64,000 nucleotides of DNA from Bradymonas sediminis (GTDB lineage Bacteria; Myxococcota_A; Bradymonadia; Bradymonadales; Bradymonadaceae), in assembly GCF_003258315.1 (NCBI RefSeq), contig NZ_CP030032.1, positions 4,032,501 to 4,096,500 of the forward strand, read 5' to 3'. A model generated the notes under the pieces. The model made no database searches and was not told the origin of the DNA. It saw nothing but the letters and a program-made list of their open reading frames with translations. This document shows, in pieces, positions 8,620 through 18,044 of the stretch. Made by a program: the position numbers and the translations under genes. Positions within the stretch are counted from its first letter, which is position 1. The number at the start of each line of letters is the position of its first letter.

Positions 8620-10296
8620 TTATTTCTCGGACCAAATATTGCGGGGCAGCACGCCGGTGTGGTCAGCGTCGGCCATGGCATCCGCGTCGGTCTTCAGGGC
8701 GAGGACCCGGAAGATATCGACATGCTCGCTCTTACCTTTGAGCTTGGTCGGGGGCAATTTTTCGACCTGCAGCTGCTCGGAAACCTCGGCGTAGGTATTC
8801 TCGCCGATGAGGATCTCGCCGGGGCCGGCGGCCGAGCAGAAGCGCGCGGCGGTGTTCACCACGTCGCCCATCACGGTATAATTCATGCTCTTGCTCGAGC
8901 CCATATACCCCGCCACGACCTCGCCGGTGTTCAGGCCGATGCCGATATCAAAGACCCGCTCGCCCTTGGCGGCCAGCAGCGCGTTATACTCGCCCATCAC
9001 CCGCTGCATCTCGACCGCGCAGCGCACCGCGCGAATCGTGTCGTCCGGGTGCCCAATCGGCGCGCCCCACACGGCCATGATCTCGTCGCCGATAAATTTA
9101 TCCAGTGTGCCCTCTTCGCCGAAGATGATGTCGACCATCAGCTCGAAATACTCGTTGATGCTGTCGACGACCTCGCGCGGCGGCAGCTTCTCGCTGGCGG
9201 CGGTGAAGTTGCGGATATCGGCAAAGAGCACGGTCGCGCGGCGAAGCTCCCCGCCGCGCTTGACCTCCAGGCGCCCGCTGACGACCTCCTCGACGAGTTG
9301 GGGCGACAGCAGCCGGCGCATCTTCTCGCGCACGACGATGTCGGCCTCGATCTTCTTGAGCATCTGGTGGTGGCGCACCATCGCCGCCGCCTGGCGGGCG
9401 AAGCCGGTCAGGATCTGCAGGTCCTTCTCGGTGAACGCGCCGCTGGCGAGCTTGGAGTCCAGATGAATCACCCCGAGCACGGTGTCCTCGTGCAAAAGCG
9501 GCACGCTCATGGTGCTTCGAATCTGGCCGAGCATGATCGAGTGGCTTCCTGAGAAGCGCGAGTCGGTCATCGCGTCGCTCGAGAGCACCGCCTGCTTCTC
9601 CTCACAAACCTCGTTGAGGATGGTCTGGCTGATGCGCACATCATCGACCTCGCCGGCCTCGCCCTGGCGCGACTTCACGACCATGGGCACCAGCTCGCTG
9701 GTGTCTTCGTTGCGCAACAAAATCACGCCGCGGTCGGCCGGGAAGATCTCAAAGGCCTTGTCGAGGATCTTCTGGAGCAAGACCTCTAGGTCCATCTCCA
9801 CGCCGATGGACTGGCTCAACTCGTGGGCGATGCGCAGTTTTTCATAGTCGCGCCGCAGCGTTTTTTCGTCGCATAGCGCGGCCTCGGGCAAGAATCGGTC
9901 GTCGCCCTGATGCGCAAATTTATTGTGAATATGCGACTGCACCGCGTCGGCGTGAATCGTGACGCGACCGCCACGGGCCTGGGTAAACGAGTCGGTCGTG
10001 GGCTCCTTATCGGCCTTAAAGAACAGCTCGGTCGAGCCCAGCGTAATCCGGTCACCGTCGCGAAGTTGGTGGCGCTCCTGAATCAGCGAGCCGTTGACAT
10101 AGCTGCCGTTTCGACTGCCCCCGTCGATGAGCGCGAAGCCCCCGCCCGGGGTCGCCACGATCACGGCATGTTGCTTGGAGACCACCCGGTCCAGGATCTG
10201 AATCGCTTGGTCCGGGTGACGCCCGATCGGATTTCTGGCCGCCAAGCGGTGCTCACGCAACACCCCTCGCGCATCCCGATATGACAATTTCGCCAT
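8620..10296 (-). CDS. adenylate cyclase with FHA and GAF sensory domains
   Basis: A 558-residue cytoplasmic class III nucleotidyl cyclase. Residues ~1-95 are an FHA phosphothreonine-binding domain ('GRHPDQ', 'VSKQHAVI', 'GSRNGSYVNG'). Residues ~165-310 are a GAF domain ('DRGVILLRNEDTSELVPMVV'). A short coiled linker leads to the cyclase catalytic domain from ~345. Metal-binding D360 ('TVLFADIRNF') and D404 ('KFIGDEIMAVWG') are present, as are the adenine-selecting pair K400 and D478 ('MGDVVNTAARF') and the transition-state N481/R485, so cAMP production is expected. FHA input suggests control by a Ser/Thr kinase; one is encoded at 23.8 kb. Two cAMP-binding-type proteins are encoded at 27.4-28.4 kb. 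Confidence 0.95.
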   Translation of the reverse strand: MAKLSYRDARGVLREHRLAARNPIGRHPDQAIQILDRVVSKQHAVIVATPGGGFALIDGGSRNGSYVNGSLIQERHQLRDGDRITLGSTELFFKADKEPTTDSFTQARGGRVTIHADAVQSHIHNKFAHQGDDRFLPEAALCDEKTLRRDYEKLRIAHELSQSIGVEMDLEVLLQKILDKAFEIFPADRGVILLRNEDTSELVPMVVKSRQGEAGEVDDVRISQTILNEVCEEKQAVLSSDAMTDSRFSGSHSIMLGQIRSTMSVPLLHEDTVLGVIHLDSKLASGAFTEKDLQILTGFARQAAAMVRHHQMLKKIEADIVVREKMRRLLSPQLVEEVVSGRLEVKRGGELRRATVLFADIRNFTAASEKLPPREVVDSINEYFELMVDIIFGEEGTLDKFIGDEIMAVWGAPIGHPDDTIRAVRCAVEMQRVMGEYNALLAAKGERVFDIGIGLNTGEVVAGYMGSSKSMNYTVMGDVVNTAARFCSAAGPGEILIGENTYAEVSEQLQVEKLPPTKLKGKSEHVDIFRVLALKTDADAMADADHTGVLPRNIWSEK

Positions 10297-10451
10297 TGAT
10301 TAAGCCCAAAACAACGGTTCTCGGTGAAGAACAACTCGACACCCTGACAGGCAATCGCTTCGACGCTGCTCGCGCGCCGGACGCCAACTTCGGCCTCCCT
10401 GCGCCCCGAGCAAGCGCAATCATATACCCTGCAAAAGAAATAGAACAATTC

Positions 10452-12578
10452 TCACATATACGCCAATCCCAACCCGAAAATAATCCAATGCCCGCCGATG
10501 ATATCGTCGGCGAAAAAGCCGCCATCGGAGCTAAAGAAATTCAGCGGAAGTCGGTAGCTCAGGCTCATCTCCAGCGGCAGCTTCGTCCACCCCTCGGGCA
10601 ATAGGGTCATGCCGACCCCGGGGGCGAGCCCGGCGAAGAAAGTCGGGTCGACGTTGAGGTGCTTGATGCCGGTGAAGACCGAATTGCGCGCGTCGATGCT
10701 GAAGCGGGCCGCCCAGCGCCAGTGAAAACTATAGGCGTAGTCCAGGCTGATCTGGTTGAAATTACTGTCGCCCAGGGTGGTGCGCGCGCCGATGGAGTGG
10801 CTGACCAGCCAATTGGCGCGGCTGTCCAACTCCTCCAATAGGTTCACGTGCACGCCGAGCTGGCTGGCGTCGCCGGTGGCCTCCAGGCCGATGTCGATCA
10901 TCAGTGATTGGTAGGCAAAGGGCGGCGGCGGCACCGGAATCGAGCCGTGCTGCATGCGCATGCTGATGGCCTCGGAGCTATTGGTCTCAAGCCCCGGGGT
11001 CACCGTGGCGCGCGCCGGAAGCGTGCGACACACAAAGTTGATGAGCGCGTCGGGGTTGGCGCAGTTGTCGTCGCGCGCCGCGCCGGCCGAGGAACGGTGC
11101 CCCGAAGGCTGCGCGTTCGGCGCCTCATAAAGCGTGCCGTCAAGGGCCCAGTCGACCAGGCTCGCCGAGGAGGTCGCGATGAGCAGGCCGCGTTGATGCT
11201 GAAGCAGGCAATTGGTCACCAGGCGCGGAGACGGCGTGCCGTGGGCGAGCTCATTCCAATTGCAATCGACAAAACTCGGCAGCAGCTGGGGCCCGAGCAT
11301 ATACGTGTCGCCGTAGGCCAAAAACGGATACTCGCCGCTGCGGGTTTGCAGCAGGGCGACGACGCCGTTCTTATTGTCGGAGTTATGCTCGTAGCGCACG
11401 ACCTCGAGCTGGCCCTTGGCGCGGATGGTGCGCATATGCCCGGCGGCCAGGCCGTCCTGCAAAAAGTGCAGGCCCACGCCCTCTAAGACCAGCGAGGTGG
11501 TCGCGGCGCTCACGCCGTCGAGCAGCGCGCGGCGCGGCGCGGCGTTCTGCGGGGCGTCATCGGCCAGCAGCGCGGCGAGCATCGATTGCACCGGCGCGAC
11601 CAACTTCGGGTCGGCGCGCCTTTGCCACTCGAGCAGGCGTTTATGCACCGACTCGCGCATCATATCGCAGCCGCGCTGGGCGCGAATCGTCTCGCTCAGC
11701 CCGCCCCAATCGATCGCGCTATATTCGGGCATATCGTCGGCGAGGTCCTCCAATTGGTCGACGCTGAAGTCGATCAGATCTTCGCAGGTATAGCGCGCCG
11801 TCGACACCGCCGCGGAGTGAAAGCCGAGCCACGCACCGAAGGAGTATTTGCCGAAATGGTCGTGGTTTCGAAGCACCAGGTCGAGATAATGCGGATTGAT
11901 AAAGCTATAGATCGCCGAGGGGTCCGACGGCCCAGTGGGCACCGGCGCGTGGGTCAGCGGGCTGAGCAAATTCCCCGGCACGGCCTCCAACCCGTGTTTG
12001 TCGAAGCGATTCAACGTGACCTCGATATCGGCCTCGACCCGGCGCCACGGCACCATCTCGCTGTCTTGGCAGGCCTTATGCGCCACGGCGCCGATGACAC
12101 CGCCGGCGTCGCCGTCATCGGCGGTCAACCATTTCCAGGTATTAAACGCCAGGCCAAAGCGCCCAAGCCGCGGAAGCCCGCGCACCGGTCCGTAGCGCGA
12201 CAGATGGTCGGGCAGCGCGACAAAATCGCCGAAGGTCGCCGCGATCTCTTCGCTCTCGGCCGGCGGCCCGCTTAAGCGGTTCAGCCCGGCTTCTGCCTGC
12301 TTATACCCATCCTCACAATAGCGGCGCTCCCAGCGCTCCGGGCACACCAGCCCGAGGGCCAGATAGCGGGTCATCGTCTCATAGGAGGCATCCCCCGCCT
12401 CAATGCGCGCGGCCAGACGGGTCTGCGCGTCCAGGCAGGCGCGGTCTCCCAGAAAGGAGTGCTCAAGATAGTCGTAGGCCTGCGCGGTCGACCCGCTCAT
12501 CAGCAGGATGCTCAGGGTCAGCAGGCCCCCCAACAGGCATTTGCGATAATTTGTAACGAAGCGGTGCGTGCGGTGCAT
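10452..12578 (-). CDS. exported protein, zinc phospholipase C / S1-P1 nuclease-like with barrel-like C-terminus
   Basis: A 708-residue exported protein from the ATG at 12578, whose signal peptide 'LLGGLLTLSILLMSGSTAQA' is cleaved before YDYLEH. An earlier in-frame start at 12659 would bury the signal. Histidines and aspartates typical of the trinuclear-zinc phospholipase C/S1-P1 nuclease fold appear in order: 'YLEHSFLGD' near the mature N-terminus, 'FVALPDHLSRYG', and 'GLHFLQDGLAAGHMRT', which fits the H-x3-D-x5-H core; 'RYEHNSD' follows. The last ~150 residues alternate aromatic strands and end in 'WIIFGLGLAYM', like an outer-membrane beta-barrel or autotransporter-type terminus. The enzyme assignment is inference from motif spacing, not a recognised family match. 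Upstream of it, in the same direction, is an outer-membrane barrel gene. Confidence 0.72.
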   Translation of the reverse strand: MHRTHRFVTNYRKCLLGGLLTLSILLMSGSTAQAYDYLEHSFLGDRACLDAQTRLAARIEAGDASYETMTRYLALGLVCPERWERRYCEDGYKQAEAGLNRLSGPPAESEEIAATFGDFVALPDHLSRYGPVRGLPRLGRFGLAFNTWKWLTADDGDAGGVIGAVAHKACQDSEMVPWRRVEADIEVTLNRFDKHGLEAVPGNLLSPLTHAPVPTGPSDPSAIYSFINPHYLDLVLRNHDHFGKYSFGAWLGFHSAAVSTARYTCEDLIDFSVDQLEDLADDMPEYSAIDWGGLSETIRAQRGCDMMRESVHKRLLEWQRRADPKLVAPVQSMLAALLADDAPQNAAPRRALLDGVSAATTSLVLEGVGLHFLQDGLAAGHMRTIRAKGQLEVVRYEHNSDNKNGVVALLQTRSGEYPFLAYGDTYMLGPQLLPSFVDCNWNELAHGTPSPRLVTNCLLQHQRGLLIATSSASLVDWALDGTLYEAPNAQPSGHRSSAGAARDDNCANPDALINFVCRTLPARATVTPGLETNSSEAISMRMQHGSIPVPPPPFAYQSLMIDIGLEATGDASQLGVHVNLLEELDSRANWLVSHSIGARTTLGDSNFNQISLDYAYSFHWRWAARFSIDARNSVFTGIKHLNVDPTFFAGLAPGVGMTLLPEGWTKLPLEMSLSYRLPLNFFSSDGGFFADDIIGGHWIIFGLGLAYM

Positions 12579-12759
12579 AGATATTGGCGAAAGAGTCTTC
12601 AAATTCGGAGAGGCTCCGTGGGAGTGACGGCCTCCCACCCATACGCCGTGCCACCGCAAAAGTCGAGTTCACCGACTCCCGCGAGCCGGCGCGCCTGCCG
12701 CCGGAAGGTGTCGACAAGCGCGCTAGCCGCTGACGCTCTTGTCGCCGGGGAGGCACCTC

Positions 12760-13443
12760 TCAGAGCTGAAAGGTCCCGCCGAGGTTCACCGCAAATTGGT
12801 TGAAATCACCGTCAAGCCCAACGTCAACGCCATTGAAGACGGTGCCGGAGGTTTGGCCCTCCAGGCGGAAGGAATGCAGCGTCCACCCCAGCTCGGCGAA
12901 GAGGCCGAAGCGCTCGTCGAGCTCGAGCTTTACGCCTGCCAGGCCGGAGACGTTAAAGCCCAAACCGGGGTCAAAATCGACATTCCCCTTCCGGCGCCAA
13001 TCCTCATCAAAGATCACGACCGATAAACCCAGCGGGACCCCCAAATACAGCTCATAGGCCGCGCCTGCGGGGCTGAAGCGAAAGCGGGGCGCAAAATTAA
13101 GGTCGACCACGCTATTGCGGCCCCACCCTTCATCGGCGCGATCTCGGTCGAGAAAGCTCGTATAGCCCAGGCGCCCGCCGATGGCGATATTTGGGTGGAC
13201 GCCGACATCGTAGTGGAGCATCCCACCCCAGCTCGTCTCCATGTCAACGTCCTTGATGGCGTCGCCGGCGTTCACCATAATATCCCCGATACGCACCTGC
13301 GAATCCCACTCTCCATTAAACTCGCCGGCGAACCCGCCGGACACACCAACCCACAGCGAGGCGTCATCCTGGGCCAACGCGGTCGCGGGAAGCAAACAAG
13401 CAGCGGCGAGCATAGACATAGCTAAGAGCGAAGACGACTTCAT
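12760..13443 (-). CDS. outer-membrane beta-barrel protein
   Basis: A 227-residue protein with a clear Sec signal peptide ('MKSSSLLAMSMLAAACLLPA', cleavage after TALA) and a mature part made of alternating hydrophobic/polar strands rich in Gly and aromatics ('LWVGVSGGFAGEF', 'IAIGGRLGYTSF', 'FGLFAELGWTLHSF'). It ends in 'FAVNLGGTFQL', matching an outer-membrane barrel C-terminus with a penultimate aromatic-x pattern. Size suggests an eight-strand OmpA/OmpX-like barrel. There is no OmpA peptidoglycan-binding domain. Function unknown; it is the first of several envelope genes in the 10.4-18 kb block. Confidence 0.85.
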   Translation of the reverse strand: MKSSSLLAMSMLAAACLLPATALAQDDASLWVGVSGGFAGEFNGEWDSQVRIGDIMVNAGDAIKDVDMETSWGGMLHYDVGVHPNIAIGGRLGYTSFLDRDRADEGWGRNSVVDLNFAPRFRFSPAGAAYELYLGVPLGLSVVIFDEDWRRKGNVDFDPGLGFNVSGLAGVKLELDERFGLFAELGWTLHSFRLEGQTSGTVFNGVDVGLDGDFNQFAVNLGGTFQL

Positions 13444-13499
13444 AACACACTCCGTGTCTCTATCATGGGGAGCCTACCGAGCGCAGGCTTTCATCAGAC

Positions 13500-14915
13500 T
13501 CAAAAAACTTCGTTCATTCGGTCCAGAAGCGGGCCTAAGATTGCGTCAAAATACTCGTCGCCGGACTTATCATCGATGACCTCGATGGTGGGGGCGTCCG
13601 CGCGGGTCTCAAAGGCCGGGTCGAAGACGCCGTCTAAGAAGAACGCCTGGGCGGCGTCCTCGGTGATCACCCACTCCACGTATTCGGCCTCCACCCACTC
13701 GCCCTGGTCGTTTTGACTCGACACGATGACCTCGGGGTCCACCACGCGCTCAAACCAGTCGATGGAGCCGTCCAGGACGCGCCCGCCCTCAAAAAACGAA
13801 GACAGGTCGATGGTCGTCTCGGGCGAAGAGCCCGGGATCACGGCCGGCCCGGCCAGCGAGGCGCGCAGCGCGCCGAGGAAGCCCAGGATCTGCTCGGCAT
13901 GCGCGGGGTTTCCCTTGTCCCAGCGAATGCTGGTTTGCCACGACGCGCTCATCCCGTCGCGGATGGCGCCCATCGTGGAATCAAGCCCGCCCTCCAGGGC
14001 CTCGCGCGCCTGGAGCAGGCGCTCGGGGGAGTCGACCTGGCGCAGCACCCGCGCGTCCAAGAAGGCATGAGCATAGTCTTCGACGCCCCAGCCCTGCTGA
14101 GGGTCTTGGCGCTGCGGGGTCTGACTTCCGAGCGCGTCGTCCAGGCTGAAGTCGTAATCATAGGCGCTCAAAAAATAGAGCCCGGCGCGCACCCACGCCA
14201 CGGTCGCCGACAGAAGCTGCAGCTCCGCGCGGCCCAGAAAAAGGTCGAGCCGCTCGGAGTGAAAGGTCAGCCCCGGGATATAGATCGAGTCGAAATACTC
14301 ATCTTGAAGCGCGCGCTCGATATCGAGCTGAATCGAGCCCATGGAGTCGGCGAGTTGAGTGAGGTCGGCGGTGGCGAGGTTAAGCGAGTTGCTCAGGCCG
14401 CCAAAGAAAATCTGCGTGCCCGAAAGTTGCTCCTGAGACCAGGGGAGGCGGGCCGAAATCAGACTCCGCACGCCCTTATAGCTGCCCTGGTCCTCCCAGG
14501 AGACCCCGCGCACCACCCAATAAAAAAGGCCGTCGTCGGCGTAGAATAATGCGTTGGCGTCGACCGGGTGCGCGGCGCCCAGGTGCCCGATTAACAGCGC
14601 GCTGACCTCGGAACTCCCAGGGAGCATGAGCAGGTCCGTGATGGCCTTTCCGGCGAATGCCTGCCCGGGCGGGTTGGGCTGCTCCGAGATGATCTGATTA
14701 TAGATCGCCTGGGCCTGGTCGACCCGGTGGCGCGCCAGCTCGCCCTGGGCCTCCATGATCTGGGAGGTCTCCGCGTCCGCGCCAAACTCGCCGTCGTAGC
14801 CCGCGTCATCGCCCATCATGCAGCCCAAAATCATGACCGCCAGCCCCAGGAGGACAAGAAGCCCCAGGGGGACGCGTCGGGCGTGAGAGCATTTGTGATT
14901 GCGTGTGCTTGGCAT
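13500..14915 (-). CDS. lipoprotein of unknown function
   Basis: A 471-residue lipoprotein from the ATG at 14915 ('MPSTRNHKCSHARRVPLG'). The hydrophobic stretch 'LGLLVLLGLAVMILGC' ends in the lipobox I-L-G-C, giving a lipidated Cys followed by 'MMGDDAGYD'. Asp/Glu near +2/+3 is absent, so outer-membrane sorting is likely. The mature part is helical and TPR-like at first ('ARHRVDQAQAIYNQIISEQP'), then has no recognisable domain. The longer open frame to 15269 has no signal-compatible start. The divergent neighbour at 15236 also encodes a lipoprotein, and the two may share a regulatory gap of 320 bp. Confidence 0.82.
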   Translation of the reverse strand: MPSTRNHKCSHARRVPLGLLVLLGLAVMILGCMMGDDAGYDGEFGADAETSQIMEAQGELARHRVDQAQAIYNQIISEQPNPPGQAFAGKAITDLLMLPGSSEVSALLIGHLGAAHPVDANALFYADDGLFYWVVRGVSWEDQGSYKGVRSLISARLPWSQEQLSGTQIFFGGLSNSLNLATADLTQLADSMGSIQLDIERALQDEYFDSIYIPGLTFHSERLDLFLGRAELQLLSATVAWVRAGLYFLSAYDYDFSLDDALGSQTPQRQDPQQGWGVEDYAHAFLDARVLRQVDSPERLLQAREALEGGLDSTMGAIRDGMSASWQTSIRWDKGNPAHAEQILGFLGALRASLAGPAVIPGSSPETTIDLSSFFEGGRVLDGSIDWFERVVDPEVIVSSQNDQGEWVEAEYVEWVITEDAAQAFFLDGVFDPAFETRADAPTIEVIDDKSGDEYFDAILGPLLDRMNEVF

Positions 14916-15235
14916 AAAGTCGAGACCGGTTAAAGGTCGATGATGAGAGGGCTGCGATACACAGGGCATAAAAATCGAGCAGGTCACACTTTCGATGTGC
15001 GCGTTTATGCACCGAGCCGAGCGCGCTGTCAAAAAGTACAGGCGCACGACAAGATCTATGCAATTATCTTGCCGTCCAACAAAACAGAGCCTATCAATGG
15101 GTTCGCCCTCGGTTAAACCTGCGATTGGAGTAAGAATACTCCACATACTGGGGTGCAATTGGAGGCTCGTACACCTATAGTGCGCGCGGCGGTTGCGAAG
15201 ATCACAAATGCGCAGTTCTGAAGTGAGGATTCTAG
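14916..15235. other. divergent intergenic region
   Basis: A 320-bp gap between two divergent lipoprotein genes with lower GC than its surroundings. It must carry promoters for both sides, but I could not assign confident -35/-10 pairs. The only clear signal is the AGTGAGGAT ribosome-binding site just before 15236. Confidence 0.4.
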
Positions 15236-16498
15236 TTGAAGTCGCGAGCGATTCCCAACCTGGTGGCATTGGCCGCGGGGGTGCATGAGCACCGCCGGGT
15301 GGGGCGTGCGCTCGTGCTGCTCTTTGTGCTGCTCTTTAGCAGCGCCTGCCCGGGGTACGAGGACGGGTATTCGGGGACGTTTCGCGAGAATATCGAGGCT
15401 TCGGGGCGAAACGGTGACGCCCTGGCGGTCGACCTATTTCGCTTCGGCGACAACGTCTCGGCCATCCTGCGCGTCTACCAGCGCGACCCGATCACCGGCG
15501 ACCCCTTCGGCAAACAGAAGTTATGCGTGTGGAGCGACGCCCAGAGCTTTGACAGCGACGCGAATAAATTTCGCCTCTATATCAACAAGGAGTCCCGCCA
15601 GATCCCGCGCAGCCAGCTCTTTGGCACGCTTCATAACGAGCTCTCCATGGACATCACCCTCTATGAGGAGAGCACCAGCGCGCCCTTCGACGGGATCGAA
15701 GCGCTGCGCATGGAGCGGGTGAGCGAGGAGCCCGACGTCGACTGCCAGAGCATCGACGACACGCTTATCAAGGTGAGCTTTCCGCGCGACCCCGACAGCG
15801 GCGCGACCCAGAAGATGCCGGCTGCGGCCGATTACGACATCCATAACCCCGTGCTGACCGTGGCCTGGGTGGGCGTTCAGCCGGCGGCGGGCTCCAGCCA
15901 ATTGGCCGCCGTCAACCGCCAGACCCCGGCGATTCCGCTGGACGACGGCTTCGGCACCAACTTCGACGCCCAGCAGCACGCCCTCAAAAATGAGCGCCGC
16001 TTCGCGGTCGCCCCGCCCCCCGACGTCGTGCGCATGGCCAGCGGCCAGACGACCCTGGCGCTGGGGCACTTCGCGGTGGTCGACGACTCCGAGGCCGACC
16101 GCCCCGAGGATATCTCGCTGCGCGATTGGCAATTTAGCTGGGATGTGGTCAACGAGAAGTTGGTCGCCAGCAGCCTGCGCCCGGCGACCCGGCCGTATTG
16201 CGACCGCGGCACCGACCAGTGGGGCACGGCCCTGCTCTTCGTCGAGGGAAGCCTCAACGACCTGTCGCGCACGATGCGCTCCGAGATCCAGGGCGCCGAA
16301 TCATGCGCCGAAAACAACCGCTGCGACGAACATTTCTACCTGGTCGACGTCTGCTCAGAGGGGGACCAGGTCCTCAATATTGAGCTGCACCCCACGCCGG
16401 CGCATCTGTCGACGATCGGCCTCTTCGTGACCGACCAATTCCTGCAGAGCACGACCATCCCCCTGCCGCGAGTCAACCCCTACCAATTATGGCGATAA
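15236..16498 (+). CDS. lipoprotein of unknown function
   Basis: A 420-residue protein beginning with TTG at 15236, chosen because a good Shine-Dalgarno (AGTGAGGA) lies about 6 bases upstream and no ATG precedes the signal sequence. Hydrophobic core 'ALVLLFVLLFSSAC' ends in the lipobox S-S-A-C at about residue 38, followed by 'PGYEDGYSGTF'. The mature protein is beta-rich, with several conserved-looking Cys ('LCVWSD', 'VDCQS', 'AESCAENNRCDEHFYLVDVC'), and I recognise no family. Its stop overlaps the start of the next gene, indicating translational coupling, so the two products probably act together at the outer membrane. Confidence 0.8.
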   Translation: MKSRAIPNLVALAAGVHEHRRVGRALVLLFVLLFSSACPGYEDGYSGTFRENIEASGRNGDALAVDLFRFGDNVSAILRVYQRDPITGDPFGKQKLCVWSDAQSFDSDANKFRLYINKESRQIPRSQLFGTLHNELSMDITLYEESTSAPFDGIEALRMERVSEEPDVDCQSIDDTLIKVSFPRDPDSGATQKMPAAADYDIHNPVLTVAWVGVQPAAGSSQLAAVNRQTPAIPLDDGFGTNFDAQQHALKNERRFAVAPPPDVVRMASGQTTLALGHFAVVDDSEADRPEDISLRDWQFSWDVVNEKLVASSLRPATRPYCDRGTDQWGTALLFVEGSLNDLSRTMRSEIQGAESCAENNRCDEHFYLVDVCSEGDQVLNIELHPTPAHLSTIGLFVTDQFLQSTTIPLPRVNPYQLWR

Positions 16499-18003
16499 TG
16501 CGGGCGACACATAGTGAGGCGAGGGGAGCGAAGACGCCAGCGCGCCGGGGCGCGGCGCTCTGCCTTATTTGGCTGGGCGCCCTGCTCTTTATCGTCGCCG
16601 GGCCCGCGGGGCTCTCGGCCCAGGCCCCACCGGCGCCAAAGCCGGCGAGCCTGGTGATATCGCCGCATTTCCAGGTCTTCGCGGACTTCGAAGACGCCGA
16701 CGCGGCGGTGCGCACCTCGCGCGCGTTTTATCAGGGCGCGGCGGATTTCGCCCGCCGCCAGCACGACACCCTCTACCTGGTCAGCCAATCCGACCTCCAG
16801 CAGGCGGTGCGCACCGCCCGCGGCTACGACTACCGGCTCACCAACGCCGAGTTGGCGACCCGGCTGGGCATCGACTCCTATACCAAGCTCGACGTCGCCT
16901 CGGCGGCGACCTATTTGGAGAGCGCCTTCGAGACCTACCAGGAGTTAAACTACGGGCTGGTCGACCCCGAGCGGGTGGCCGAGGTCGCCCTCTACCTGGC
17001 GCTGAGCTATATCGAGCAGGACCGCACCACGCTCAAGCTCTTCGACCGCCTCCAAACGATGACCCTGCTGGACCCGGCGCGCCGGATTCGCCCGGGCTAT
17101 TATCCCGACGACGTCGTGCGCATCTATGACAGCGCGCGCGAATCCCTGGTCACCCTGCTGCGCGACGAGGGGCCGCAGACCCGGGAGGCCGCAGCGTTGG
17201 CCGAATTCTCGGACACCGACTTCGCCGCGTTCGGCTACGCCTGGCCGACCGAGCGCGGGACCTTCGAGGCGACGCTCTACGTCTACTCGCAGAGCGAATC
17301 GCGCTTCTTGCCCCCCGAGAGCATCGAGATCGCGGACCTCGACCCGGCCACCCTGCGCGCGGCGGGCAATCGCCTGATGAGCCGCTTCTTACCCTGCCTG
17401 ATCGCCCCGCCGCAGCCGACCGCCCCGGCGTCGACCGTGGTCACGACCAACGGCGCCAGCCCATTCTCGCTGGACTTCGGCTTCGCCTACACCTCGTTTA
17501 TGCAGTACCCCTACCAGGAGCGCGCGCGCACCCAGCCCTGGGGAAATTACGGCCTGAGCGTCGCCGGCAGACTGCAGCTCACCCATGAGTTTTCGCTGGT
17601 CCTGGGCGCGCAACTGCTGAACTCCATGCGCGATTATGCCGGATTTGTCTTCGACGATTTTAGCATCGCGCGCGGGTTCTTCGGCGGCGACCTGGGCGTG
17701 AGCGTGGGGGCGTTCAACTTCGGCGCCCAGCTCAGCCTGGAGGGCAGCAGCCTGGGCAGCTTCTATGCCTGCCCGGACATCAACGCCCAATGCGCCGAGC
17801 GCGCCGACCGCAACTTCGCGGTGCGCATCGACAATGACAGCCTCTTCGTGGGCGCAAACGTGCGCCCCCGCATCATCTGGAACGCCTATCGGCAATTCAG
17901 CCTGATCGCCAGCGGGAGCGCGTCTTATTATTTCGTCCCGCTATCGCGGCGAAATTTCAACATCCCGCTGAGCGGGCAACTCGACGTATCCTACCGATTC
18001 TAA
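16489..18003 (+). CDS. outer-membrane protein with N-terminal helical periplasmic domain
   Basis: A 504-residue exported protein starting at ATG 16489 or the in-frame ATG at 16498 (TAATG junction with the preceding stop). The signal peptide spans 'ALCLIWLGALLFIVAGPAGLSAQA'. Residues ~50-300 are helical ('YLESAFETYQELNYGLVDPE', 'YYPDDVVRIYDSARESLV') and read like a TPR-type module. The last ~170 residues are amphipathic strands with aromatics and end in 'LSGQLDVSYRF', the terminal Phe of outer-membrane barrels. It is coupled to the lipoprotein upstream. The design of a helical periplasmic part plus a small barrel recurs in myxobacterial-type secretomes; function unknown. Confidence 0.82.
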   Translation: MAIMRATHSEARGAKTPARRGAALCLIWLGALLFIVAGPAGLSAQAPPAPKPASLVISPHFQVFADFEDADAAVRTSRAFYQGAADFARRQHDTLYLVSQSDLQQAVRTARGYDYRLTNAELATRLGIDSYTKLDVASAATYLESAFETYQELNYGLVDPERVAEVALYLALSYIEQDRTTLKLFDRLQTMTLLDPARRIRPGYYPDDVVRIYDSARESLVTLLRDEGPQTREAAALAEFSDTDFAAFGYAWPTERGTFEATLYVYSQSESRFLPPESIEIADLDPATLRAAGNRLMSRFLPCLIAPPQPTAPASTVVTTNGASPFSLDFGFAYTSFMQYPYQERARTQPWGNYGLSVAGRLQLTHEFSLVLGAQLLNSMRDYAGFVFDDFSIARGFFGGDLGVSVGAFNFGAQLSLEGSSLGSFYACPDINAQCAERADRNFAVRIDNDSLFVGANVRPRIIWNAYRQFSLIASGSASYYFVPLSRRNFNIPLSGQLDVSYRF

Positions 18004-18044
18004 AAGCCTTTTAGCCGCCTCCCCCGCTGCAACATATTGGAAAA

